Origin: Aerococcus viridans
Lineage (GTDB): Bacteria > Bacillota > Bacilli > Lactobacillales > Aerococcaceae
Length of the DNA: 64,000 nucleotides
Assembly (NCBI RefSeq): GCF_002871935.1
Contig: NZ_PNHQ01000003.1
Span: forward strand, 1-64,000
Direction: 5' to 3'
Shown here: piece after piece, positions 1 through 7,329 of the stretch
Position numbering within the stretch: position 1 is the stretch's first letter
Layout: each line of letters opens with the position of its first letter
Position numbers and translations under genes: made by a program
Notes under the pieces: generated by a model
Databases searched by the model: none
The model's input: only the letters and a program-made list of their open reading frames with translations
Told to the model about the DNA's origin: nothing

Positions 1-1
1 T

Positions 2-130
2 CAGAATTGTGGGTATCAATCTAATGATGATCGTGTGGCAGCTATCAATATTCAAGAATTGGGTCACCGATATCTGTCGAGTGAGAAAAAACCGCGGTTT
101 GAAAAAGTTGTGCCAATACAAAATTATTAA
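2..130 (+). CDS. TnpB-type IS200/IS605 protein, C-terminal end (cut by window edge)
   Basis: Only the last 42 residues are in the window. They read QNCGYQSNDDRVAAINIQ and then a basic tail ending in a stop at 128-130. The CGY followed by an acidic stretch and AAxNI is the second half of the TnpB zinc finger plus the last conserved RuvC-side motif of IS605-family accessory nucleases. TnpB is an RNA-guided nuclease that helps maintain its transposon. The gene starts left of position 1, so I cannot say whether it is intact or whether a TnpA partner exists. The family call is firm on motif grounds; element type and activity are unknown. Confidence 0.75.
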   Translation, partial: QNCGYQSNDDRVAAINIQELGHRYLSSEKKPRFEKVVPIQNY

Positions 131-285
131 ACATAAAACAATATACGGTAAGTGTCTACAGACCGCTTACTGATGGGGTGCCAGTCAACCATCCCTTAGT
201 GTCTTTAAACGGTTGGAGATATTACATCGTTTGTACAACCACTATGTTTAGGACAAACTCTCTGTTTTAACAGAGAGTAGTTGAT
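131..285 (+). ncRNA. candidate TnpB guide-RNA/right-end region of the IS element
   Basis: In IS605-type elements the tnpB 3' end and the following right end encode the guide RNA and carry a hairpin near the cleavage site. This stretch directly follows the tnpB stop and contains a strong hairpin at 257-278 (arms ACTCTCTGTT and AACAGAGAGT), followed by TAGTTGAT. That fits a right end, but I cannot define the exact boundary or the guide. Sequence from there to about 400 is AT-rich with no gene. Confidence 0.35.
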
Positions 286-449
286 ATATAATTTCATTAT
301 TTTATCAACCTTTCTGCTGTTAAATTATAGATAAGTATACCTTTATACTAAAATAATAAATTCACATCATATCCCTCATACTTCAGACCGAAATCGATAA
401 ATACTCATGTATAATAGACAAAAGTACTACTATAAATAAAGGAGTCATC

Positions 450-617
450 ATGTATTTAACCATTTTTGCTATCGTGCTCATTATCGCTGGTCTCATTAAC
501 GGATATATCATCCTGATAAAATACCCCAAAGAATTTCAATCAACAAAAATTCTCCATAGTTTCTTGACCCTATCTTTACTCCTGATTGGCCTATACTTAT
601 TGATAAAAAATATATAA
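450..617 (+). CDS. small hydrophobic membrane protein, 55 aa, unknown
   Basis: The ATG at 450 is preceded by AAAGGAG at 438-444 and by a TATAAT at 410-415. The product is almost entirely two hydrophobic stretches, residues 2-20 and about 33-52, joined by a short polar linker containing KYPKEFQ. A strong hairpin follows the stop directly. A promoter element, a good ribosome binding site and a dedicated terminator around such a short frame argue that it is a real single-gene unit. I do not recognise a family; a two-helix membrane peptide is all that can be said. Confidence 0.6.
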   Translation: MYLTIFAIVLIIAGLINGYIILIKYPKEFQSTKILHSFLTLSLLLIGLYLLIKNI

Positions 618-618
618 A

Positions 619-664
619 CCCAAAATGCCAACACTGTAATTTACACATCTGTTGGCATTTTGGG
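619..664 (+). terminator. hairpin terminator after the small membrane protein gene
   Basis: Fifteen-base arms CCCAAAATGCCAACA (619-633) and TGTTGGCATTTTGGG (650-664) pair perfectly around a 16-nt loop. The T content after the hairpin is modest (TTATAGTCTTTC), so it may act in either direction, also closing the cstR unit that converges from the right. Confidence 0.65.
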
Positions 665-770
665 TTATAGTCTTTCATTATGGTATCTACAAAATAAATA
701 CTAAGCCAATGAAGTTTTGAATACTTTAGAAGTCAATATATTATGATGTAATATGAACCATCACACATGA

Positions 771-1031
771 CTAGCGACTCTTCATTAGTAACTGAACGGC
801 TTGTTGAATACGCTCTTCACCTGTGCGACCATTTTTAATATTTTCTTGCACACATTCTACTAAATTTTCAGCAACAATTAAACTAATCGCACGATCAATA
901 CTAGAGCGCACCGCTGATAATTGCGTAACAATATCCACGCAATCTTTTCCTTCTTCAATCATATTCAAAACACCATGCAATTGACCGTCAGAACGTTTCA
1001 AACGGTTTACAATTTTTTTATCGTATGCCAT
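771..1031 (-). CDS. cstR: CstR/CsoR-family (DUF156) transcriptional repressor, probably persulfide-sensing
   Basis: This 86-residue all-helical repressor of the CsoR family starts at ATG 1029-1031, overlapping the rhodanese stop by one base (TAATG). A longer frame running into the rhodanese is not credible. Copper-sensing CsoR uses Cys-His-Cys. Here Cys31 (KDCVDIV) and Cys60 (LVEC) are present, but the copper-ligand His position is Asn56. Two Cys without the His is the pattern of CstR, which forms disulfide or trisulfide links on reaction with persulfides and derepresses sulfide-detoxification genes. Linkage to a rhodanese supports this. The family is certain; the sensed signal is inferred. 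Confidence 0.88.
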   Translation of the reverse strand: MAYDKKIVNRLKRSDGQLHGVLNMIEEGKDCVDIVTQLSAVRSSIDRAISLIVAENLVECVQENIKNGRTGEERIQQAVQLLMKSR

Positions 1032-1327
1032 TAAACAATTTCTCCATTCCATGCAGAAATGCCGCCCTTTACATTTATCACGTCGTATCCTTCTTGTGTT
1101 AATTGTTGACAAGCCTTTGCAGAACGTGCTCCGGAATGACACATGACATAGTAAGTTTGTTTTTTATCCAATTTATTTTTTTCAGCTGAAAGATTACTTA
1201 AAGGAACATGGATTGCACCATTTAGGTGTCCATTTTCCCATTCGTTGTTTTCTCTCACGTCTACTAAAGGCAGTTTCTCGTTTTGCCACTTTTGTTCAAA
1301 TGCTGACATTGATATTGAATGATACAT
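1031..1327 (-). CDS. single-domain rhodanese (sulfurtransferase)
   Basis: A 98-residue single rhodanese domain. VDVRENNEWENGHLNGAIHV is the N-terminal family motif and YVMCHSGARS holds the active-site Cys, which carries a persulfide during sulfur transfer. The start at 1327 is preceded by AAAAGGGG at suitable spacing. It is translationally coupled to the downstream CstR-like repressor, forming a sulfide or persulfide stress unit. Transcription probably begins at 1622-1650 and crosses a decayed rhodanese copy first. Confidence 0.9.
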   Translation of the reverse strand: MYHSISMSAFEQKWQNEKLPLVDVRENNEWENGHLNGAIHVPLSNLSAEKNKLDKKQTYYVMCHSGARSAKACQQLTQEGYDVINVKGGISAWNGEIV

Positions 1328-1394
1328 GATGTTATCCCCTTTTCTAGTTTCACTGCTGAGTAAAGCGCAAAGACGCCATCTAAATTTTAGTTTG

Positions 1395-1580
1395 CTAGCT
1401 ATTTTGTTTCAGTATGCTTTCTGCTATATAGCTAGGTCGTCCACTGTGACAGCCGATAATAATTGATTGATTGATCTTTTGATAATTTCGCCTGTTACAC
1501 TACCTATAATGACACTGCTCATTAATAGCGTCTTGCTTTGCGCTTGTCTAGGTCATCATACCGAAACGGACGTTGATCAT
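1395..1580 (-). pseudogene. decayed rhodanese, two in-frame stops
   Basis: In one continuous minus-strand frame of 62 codons one can read INVR near the start, then DAIN, then IIIGCHSGRPSYIAESILK. These match, in order and at roughly domain spacing, the rhodanese motifs DVR, GAIN and the Cys loop with its following helix. TAG codons at positions 11 and 27 interrupt the frame, and the region before DVR is missing. It lies immediately upstream of the intact rhodanese in the same orientation and behind its own promoter, so it looks like a dead first gene of the operon. Confidence 0.65.
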
Positions 1581-1621
1581 ATCATGTCCTTACGTCTCCA
1601 CATACCCCAACCCGTATACCT

Positions 1622-1650
1622 ATTATACCTCTACCGGTATTTTCTGTAAA
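1622..1650 (-). promoter_or_regulatory. promoter with CstR/CsoR-type operator in the spacer
   Basis: On the minus strand TTTACA (1650-1645), a 17-bp spacer and TATAAT (1627-1622) form a near-consensus sigma-A promoter. The spacer carries the inverted repeat ATACC-N6-GGTAT (1625-1640), similar in style to CsoR/CstR sites. A repressor bound there would block polymerase. It points to the decayed rhodanese, the live rhodanese and cstR, so autoregulation is likely. Binding by this CstR is inferred. Confidence 0.65.
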
Positions 1651-1795
1651 GGTTTTTTGTAGCGCATAATGCATAATGTGACATAATATTTTTGATAGTT
1701 TCTACCTGGATACCAAACTACAAAACAGCGTTCAATAGGTTTGAATAAGGAGAAAACTTAAGCTAACTTATGGTTTGGATAGAAATTCAGTAAAA

Positions 1796-1836
1796 AAATA
1801 AGAGAACAGGAAGTTTAACAACCTGTTCTCTTATTT
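1796..1836 (-). terminator. terminator of the ABC exporter operon
   Basis: Arms AAATAAGAGAACAGG (1796-1810) and CCTGTTCTCTTATTT (1822-1836) pair. On the minus strand the hairpin is followed by a T run, placed just after the exporter stop. Confidence 0.8.
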
Positions 1837-1855
1837 TAATATTTAAAGTGATATT

Positions 1856-3619
1856 TTATTTTGCAAATTGACTGTTATAAAGATCTGCATAGAAGCCACC
1901 TTCAGCCATTAATTCATCATGGTTACCTTGTTCAATAATATTACCGTGATCCATGACTAAAATAATATCTGCATTACGGATAGTAGATAAACGGTGCGCA
2001 ATCACAAATGATGTTCTGCCTTCCATCAATTTATCCATTGCTTCTTGTATAACGACTTCCGTACGTGTATCAACCGAAGATGTCGCTTCATCTAAAATCA
2101 ATAGCGGTGCATCTTTCAGTAAAGCACGCGCGATCGTGAATAATTGTTTTTGCCCAACTGATAAAGTAACTGAATCATCCAATACTGTATCGTATCCTTC
2201 AGGTAGCGTATTAATAAAGTGATCAATACCTACAGCTGCAGCTGCTTGTTCAACCATCTCATCAGTAATGTTTTCTTGGTTAAAGATTAGATTTTCACGA
2301 ATTGTGCCCTCAAATAACCAAGTATCTTGTAATACCATAGAGAATTGATCATGAATAGTTGCCCGTGAGATGTCACTTGTTGGTATCCCATCAATATAAA
2401 TTTCACCTGAATCAATTGGGTAGAATTTCATCAGCAAGTTCACGATGGTTGTCTTCCCAGCCCCTGTAGGTCCTACAATTGCAATTTTTTGCCCAGATTT
2501 GGCCGCTACTGAGAAATCTTTGATAATCGGTTGGTCTGCCTCATAACCAAAGTGTACATGTTCAAAAGTGACATCCCCATGCACATCTGGTAACTCACGT
2601 AATAAGTTCGCATCCTCTGTCATTTCCTCTTCATTTAAGAACTCAAATACACGATTTAAGGCTGCTGACGCAGATCGGAAAGAAGAAAATGATTGTGACA
2701 ATTGGCCTAATGGTTGGGTGAACATCCGAACATAAACCATAAAGGATACCACTACCCCAAAGGTAATATCGCCATTTAAAGCCATGATAGATCCGACAAC
2801 AGATACCGCCACATAACCGAAGTTTCCAATAAATTGCATCAAGGGTTGCATGATACCTGATAGGAATTGGGCATGCCAAACACTATCATACAAAGCTTCA
2901 TTCGCTTCATTAAAGGTTTGTGTCATCTGCTGACGTGCATTAATTGTCGTTAACACACTTTGACCAGAGTAAGACTCTTCAGCAATACTATTCACATTTG
3001 CTAAATTCTTTTGTTGTGAAATAAAATAACCTTGTGAACGGCGTAGAATTAAAACAATGCCAACAAATCCGATAATCACAGAAACTAAAGTGACGAAGGT
3101 CAACATCATATTATTGTAGAACATCATCACCAAAGTCCCAATCAATAAAGTCACAGATGGTATGAATGAAGACATGGTTTGGTTTAAGGACTGACCAACC
3201 AAATCCAAGTCGTTGGTTACCCGACTTAAAGTGTCCCCGTGACTATGACTATCAAAATAACGTAAAGTCAAGCGGTCAATTTTATCAGATACATTCTTCC
3301 GTAACTTTCTTGAAAACTTTTGAATGATCGTTGCCATCACAAAAGTTTGAATATAAGTGAATATGGCCCCAATTACATAGATAATCACAAGGGTTATGGC
3401 AATTTTTGAAACTGCCGCCAAGTCAATCCCATCCGGTGACATCAACCCTTCTGTAATCTTATCCGTCATATCCCCTAACCGGTCAGGACCGATAATAGAT
3501 GCTATAGAGCCACCCATTGCTAGGATAACTGCCACAACAAAGGGCCATCTATATTCCTTGGCATATTTCATCATATTCACCATCAATGAAGGTTGATTTG
3601 CATCTTTTTTCTTACGCAT
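1856..3619 (-). CDS. heterodimeric ABC exporter, second subunit (catalytic NBD)
   Basis: A 587-residue half-transporter: six-helix membrane domain (about 25-320), then a nucleotide-binding domain with Walker A GPTGAGKTT (383-391), Walker B LLILDE (506-511) with the catalytic Glu, and an H-loop His (IAHRLS). Its signature motif is LSVGQ (486-490) instead of LSGGQ. This complements the partner subunit, which has a normal signature but a damaged Walker B and H-loop. Together they make one working and one degenerate ATP site, as in LmrCD, EfrAB and BmrCD multidrug exporters. The start overlaps the partner's stop by 8 bases, indicating coupling. The substrate is unknown; drugs or peptides are likely. 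Confidence 0.9.
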   Translation of the reverse strand: MRKKKDANQPSLMVNMMKYAKEYRWPFVVAVILAMGGSIASIIGPDRLGDMTDKITEGLMSPDGIDLAAVSKIAITLVIIYVIGAIFTYIQTFVMATIIQKFSRKLRKNVSDKIDRLTLRYFDSHSHGDTLSRVTNDLDLVGQSLNQTMSSFIPSVTLLIGTLVMMFYNNMMLTFVTLVSVIIGFVGIVLILRRSQGYFISQQKNLANVNSIAEESYSGQSVLTTINARQQMTQTFNEANEALYDSVWHAQFLSGIMQPLMQFIGNFGYVAVSVVGSIMALNGDITFGVVVSFMVYVRMFTQPLGQLSQSFSSFRSASAALNRVFEFLNEEEMTEDANLLRELPDVHGDVTFEHVHFGYEADQPIIKDFSVAAKSGQKIAIVGPTGAGKTTIVNLLMKFYPIDSGEIYIDGIPTSDISRATIHDQFSMVLQDTWLFEGTIRENLIFNQENITDEMVEQAAAAVGIDHFINTLPEGYDTVLDDSVTLSVGQKQLFTIARALLKDAPLLILDEATSSVDTRTEVVIQEAMDKLMEGRTSFVIAHRLSTIRNADIILVMDHGNIIEQGNHDELMAEGGFYADLYNSQFAK

Positions 3620-5387
3620 TTGCTAATTCCTCCTCTGATAATTGTGAATAAGCAATCTCTTGATATACTTTATTTTCTGCCAATAACGTTTGATGTTTAC
3701 CGCGACCAACAATTTCTCCACGGTCTAGAACTAAAATCTCATCTGCATCCATAATCGTTGAAATACGTTGCGCCACAATGATTTTTGTCGTGTCAGCCAT
3801 TCTTTCCGCTAAAATGGCACGCAATGTCTTATCTGTCTGGTAATCTAATGCAGAGAATGAATCATCAAAGATCAGAATCTCTGGTTTACGCGCAAGCACG
3901 CGAGCAATCCCTAAACGTTGTTTTTGACCACCAGAGAAGTTATTACCTCCTTGAGCAACACGGGTATCTAACCGGTCTGGCTCACTCTCAACAAAGTCTC
4001 TCGCTTGTGCAGTATCTAGTGCATACCAAATTTCTTCGTCTGTTAATGCTTCATCTTCTAAATGTTCATTACTTTCACCAAGGTTCATATTTGAACGAAT
4101 AGTCCCTGAGAAAAGAACTGGTTTTTGCGGCATATAACCCACAATATTATTCAAAGTCATATGGTCAAAATCTTTAACATCTTGCCCATCAACCAATACT
4201 TGCCCTTCAGAAACGTCATATAAACGTGGAATCATTTGGATTAATGTTGATTTACCAGAACCAGTTGAACCAATAATGGCTAAGGTTTCACCCTTGTTGA
4301 CTTTAAAGTCAATATCTTTAAGGGCGGGTTTAGCATCATCACCGTATTTAAACGTGACGTTTTTAAATTCAACACTACCTTGTTCACTTGTTTCAATACT
4401 ATCCGAATTAAAAGCGATTGAAGGTATTAAATCTAACACTTCGTTAATCCGATTTGCTGAAACAATGGCACGAGGTAGAAGCATAAAGATCATAATCATT
4501 AATAAGAAACCAATAATCACTTGCATAGCGTAGGATGTGAATACAACCATGTCAGAGAATAAGTCAATTTGCTCTGGCCCTTGTGCTGCATCCGCAATTA
4601 GATAAGCACCTGTCCAGTAAACCGCTAAAGTTAGCCCATTAGAGACTAAAGTCATCCCTGGTTGCATAATCCCCATAATCCGGTTGACAAAGATTTGTGT
4701 ATTGGTTAAATCATCATTGGCTTTAGCAAATTTTTTATTTTGGTAATCTTCTGCATTATACGCCCGGATGACACGTAAACCAGTTAAGTTTTCACGCGTT
4801 ACCGCATTTAGGTTATCAGTCATGGTTTGAATTTTTTTGAAACGCGGTACTGCAAAATACATAATAAAGCTAATCATAATGAGTAAGACAACAACAGCAG
4901 CTGCTGTCGTCACTGACCATTGCCAGTTTTGACCGGAAATTTTGGCAATCGCCCAGATAGACATGATTGGTCCACGTAATACCACTTGAAGACCTAAGGC
5001 AATTAACATTTGAATTTGTGTCAAATCATTGGTAGAACGCGTCACTAAACTTGGTACAGAGAACTGATTAATCTCATTAGCTGAATAACTCATCACCGTA
5101 TCAAAAACTTCACCACGAATACGGGCAGTTAAACTGGCTGCAATTCGTGCGGCAAAGTAACCTACCAATATAGCAGAGGCAAAGGAAGCTAATGATAAAC
5201 CAACCATTACCAACCCAGGTTCCCAAATATCTGAAGTCACCGTATCTGGCATCTGTAGTAACGCTGTAATTTCTGACATGTAGTCAGGGATTTCTAACTC
5301 TAAATAAACTTGCAGCATAATCAGTAACAAGCTTAGTAAAGCAAGCAGTCTTTCCTTTTTATTTGCTTTTGCTAATAGTTTTAGCAC
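3612..5387 (-). CDS. heterodimeric ABC exporter, first subunit (degenerate NBD)
   Basis: A 591-residue half-transporter with six membrane helices followed by an NBD: Walker A GSTGSGKST (373-381), intact signature FSGGQ (484-488), but Walker B ILIFDD (504-509) with Asp in place of the catalytic Glu, and VAQRIS with Gln in place of the H-loop His. This is the expected degenerate half of an asymmetric exporter. The start is a GTG at 5385-5387 behind AGGGGG. It sits between a MarR-type regulator and the catalytic subunit in what looks like one operon. LmrC, EfrA or BmrC would be the closest known comparators. Confidence 0.9.
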   Translation of the reverse strand: MLKLLAKANKKERLLALLSLLLIMLQVYLELEIPDYMSEITALLQMPDTVTSDIWEPGLVMVGLSLASFASAILVGYFAARIAASLTARIRGEVFDTVMSYSANEINQFSVPSLVTRSTNDLTQIQMLIALGLQVVLRGPIMSIWAIAKISGQNWQWSVTTAAAVVVLLIMISFIMYFAVPRFKKIQTMTDNLNAVTRENLTGLRVIRAYNAEDYQNKKFAKANDDLTNTQIFVNRIMGIMQPGMTLVSNGLTLAVYWTGAYLIADAAQGPEQIDLFSDMVVFTSYAMQVIIGFLLMIMIFMLLPRAIVSANRINEVLDLIPSIAFNSDSIETSEQGSVEFKNVTFKYGDDAKPALKDIDFKVNKGETLAIIGSTGSGKSTLIQMIPRLYDVSEGQVLVDGQDVKDFDHMTLNNIVGYMPQKPVLFSGTIRSNMNLGESNEHLEDEALTDEEIWYALDTAQARDFVESEPDRLDTRVAQGGNNFSGGQKQRLGIARVLARKPEILIFDDSFSALDYQTDKTLRAILAERMADTTKIIVAQRISTIMDADEILVLDRGEIVGRGKHQTLLAENKVYQEIAYSQLSEEELANA

Positions 5388-5416
5388 CTTTCATTTCCCC
5401 CTAATCACAACCTATC

Positions 5417-5866
5417 TTAAGATTGCATATTTTGAATTAATTTGTTCAATATACGAACAAATGTGTCGACTTCTTCTTGTGATAAACCAGCAACTAGTCT
5501 ATCGTCTACTTCCTGTAGTAAATAGAGAATGCGGTCATGGGCCTCATGCCCTTCCTCTGTCACAATGAGTCTTTTTAAACGACCATCTTTTTGTGATTTC
5601 TCCGTTCTCACATACCCATTCTTCTCTAATCGGCTCACCAATTCAGAAGCTGTTGATTTACGAATCTTCATATATTTTTCCAGGTCTTTCACATACAGCT
5701 CATCTTTGGTAGATGCATGGATAATATAACCCAAAGCCATTGATTGCGGACCCTTCATATCTCCCAATTCGTGCTCACTAAGTTCGACACCAATATTTCG
5801 ATGGACTGCAATTGTTAACTCCCTTAGCAAGCCACCTATGTACATTGGCTGATGCTCATCTTTCAT
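5417..5866 (-). CDS. MarR-family transcriptional regulator of the exporter operon
   Basis: A winged-helix regulator. The recognition region reads YMKIRKSTASELVSRLEKNGYVRTEKSQKDGRLKRLIVTEEG when pieced across residues 70-110, the standard MarR helix-turn-helix plus wing. I place the start at the second Met (5866), preceded by AGAAGGTGA at 8-nt spacing; the upstream Met has no ribosome binding site. It is first in the operon with the ABC exporter, and an inverted repeat overlaps the -10 box, so it most likely represses itself and the exporter until a ligand binds. Confidence 0.88.
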   Translation of the reverse strand: MKDEHQPMYIGGLLRELTIAVHRNIGVELSEHELGDMKGPQSMALGYIIHASTKDELYVKDLEKYMKIRKSTASELVSRLEKNGYVRTEKSQKDGRLKRLIVTEEGHEAHDRILYLLQEVDDRLVAGLSQEEVDTFVRILNKLIQNMQS

Positions 5867-5893
5867 TCTTGTCACCTTCTCTATCATTGATAT

Positions 5894-5939
5894 ATAGTTC
5901 GCACGCTAACTATTATACTAAGACTCAAATCAATGTCAA
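5894..5939 (-). promoter_or_regulatory. promoter and MarR-type operator for the exporter operon
   Basis: On the minus strand TTGACA (5939-5934), 16 bp, TATAAT (5917-5912). The inverted repeat ATAGTT-N8-AACTAT (5894-5913) begins inside the -10 box, a placement typical of MarR repressor sites. Confidence 0.7.
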
Positions 5940-5999
5940 AATAAAAGTTTCTAAAATACCATTTTTTTGTCAGTTTTTTCATGGGTAAAATAATAGCAA

Positions 6000-6049
6000 A
6001 AACTAGTACATCATGCTTACCCAAAGGCATAGACACCATATACTAGTTT
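6000..6049 (-). terminator. possible terminator of the purine operon
   Basis: Nine-base arms AAACTAGTA (6000-6008) and TACTAGTTT (6041-6049) lie just past the purD stop. The loop is long and no clear T tract follows, so this is weak. Confidence 0.3.
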
Positions 6050-6067
6050 CATGAAAAGTATTCAATT

Positions 6068-7312
6068 TTAAAGTAAAGCAATATCTGTCCGGTAAGTTAA
6101 GGATTTCCCATGGATTTCTGCAACCACATCATATACTGCTTGCCGTGCTGTTTGAAGATCATCCGCTAAGGCAACGGGAGTTAATACTCGCCCACCGTTG
6201 GTCAGCAATTGCCCTTTTTCGTCTCTGGATGTCCCATTATGGAAAATAAGGGCATCATCAGGTAAGGCTTGAATCAATTGATGATTGTCATAGGGTCCAG
6301 GATAACCTTTTGAATACAACACAACACCGACAGCTGCTTGATTAGACCAAGTCAAATCAGCTGAATCCAAAGTCCCATCTAGCGTTTTTTCAAAGACTGT
6401 CAATAAGTCACTCTCTAATCTCGGTAACAATACTTCTGTTTCAGGGTCTCCAAAACGGACGTTAAATTCAAGTACCATTGGTTCGCCATCTTGAATCATA
6501 AAACCGATAAATAAAATCCCATAAAAAGCAAAATCTTCCGCCACTAATCCAGCTTCAATTTGACCTAAAATAGCATTTATCTTAGCTTGTAGGACGTCAT
6601 CTTCATTGTCTGGTGTGGAATAAACCCCCACACCACCTGTATTAGGACCTAAATCACCATCAAAGGCCTTTTTATAATCTTGGGCTGTATCCATGGGCAC
6701 TAATCTGTTATTCGACACAAAACACAATAATGACTGCTCATGCCCCTCTAGATAATCTTCAATCACGACCTGGCTACCGCTAGTACCAAAACTTTGATCG
6801 AGCAACATATCCTTCAAAGTGGCATCTGCTTCTTCAAAAGTTTGACAAATCACAACGCCCTTCCCTTTACATAAGCCATCCGCTTTAATCACAATCGGTA
6901 AAGCAGACTGGCTGATATAATCCTTGGCTTCCAAATAATTATCTGTAGTAAATGATTGAGCGGTCGGAATTTGATACCTATTCAAAAATTGTTTGGTAAA
7001 ATCCTTACTCGCTTCAAGTCGAGCACTCTTTTGGTTAGGACCAAAAATAGGAATATCAACCGCTTGGAAGGCATCAACAATGCCCGCACTTAAGGGATCT
7101 TCTGGACCTACAATCACTAGTTCAATATGCTCAGATAAGGCAAATTTCACTAAATGATCGAAATCCATCACGTCAATATCAACATTCGTAAAGTCGCTAG
7201 CCGTCCCCGCATTTCCAGGTGCAATAAAAATATCAACTGGTCGCTTAGACTGAGACAATTTCCAAGCAATCGCATGTTCTCTACCACCCGCACCAATAAT
7301 TAGAATTTTCAT
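6068..7312 (-). CDS. purD: phosphoribosylamine-glycine ligase
   Basis: PurD (414 aa) joins phosphoribosylamine and glycine to give GAR using ATP. The N-terminal GAGGREHAIAWKL motif, the PGNAG loop and the ATP-grasp signature (GLCKGKGV, then NVRFGDPETEVLLPRL) are intact and the length is normal. It is the last gene of the operon, behind purH with an 18-nt gap and a GAGGAG ribosome binding site. It uses the unstable product of PurF, whose nitrogen source is in question here. Confidence 0.97.
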   Translation of the reverse strand: MKILIIGAGGREHAIAWKLSQSKRPVDIFIAPGNAGTASDFTNVDIDVMDFDHLVKFALSEHIELVIVGPEDPLSAGIVDAFQAVDIPIFGPNQKSARLEASKDFTKQFLNRYQIPTAQSFTTDNYLEAKDYISQSALPIVIKADGLCKGKGVVICQTFEEADATLKDMLLDQSFGTSGSQVVIEDYLEGHEQSLLCFVSNNRLVPMDTAQDYKKAFDGDLGPNTGGVGVYSTPDNEDDVLQAKINAILGQIEAGLVAEDFAFYGILFIGFMIQDGEPMVLEFNVRFGDPETEVLLPRLESDLLTVFEKTLDGTLDSADLTWSNQAAVGVVLYSKGYPGPYDNHQLIQALPDDALIFHNGTSRDEKGQLLTNGGRVLTPVALADDLQTARQAVYDVVAEIHGKSLTYRTDIALL

Positions 7313-7329
7313 GATATCTCCTCAGCTTA

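Noticed and set aside
450..664. Treating the 55-aa frame as part of the IS element
   Set aside because: It has its own -10 element, ribosome binding site and terminator and lies beyond the hairpin that probably marks the right end.
1467..1649. 60-aa plus-strand frame
   Set aside because: It is antisense to the rhodanese remnant and its promoter, with no ribosome binding site.
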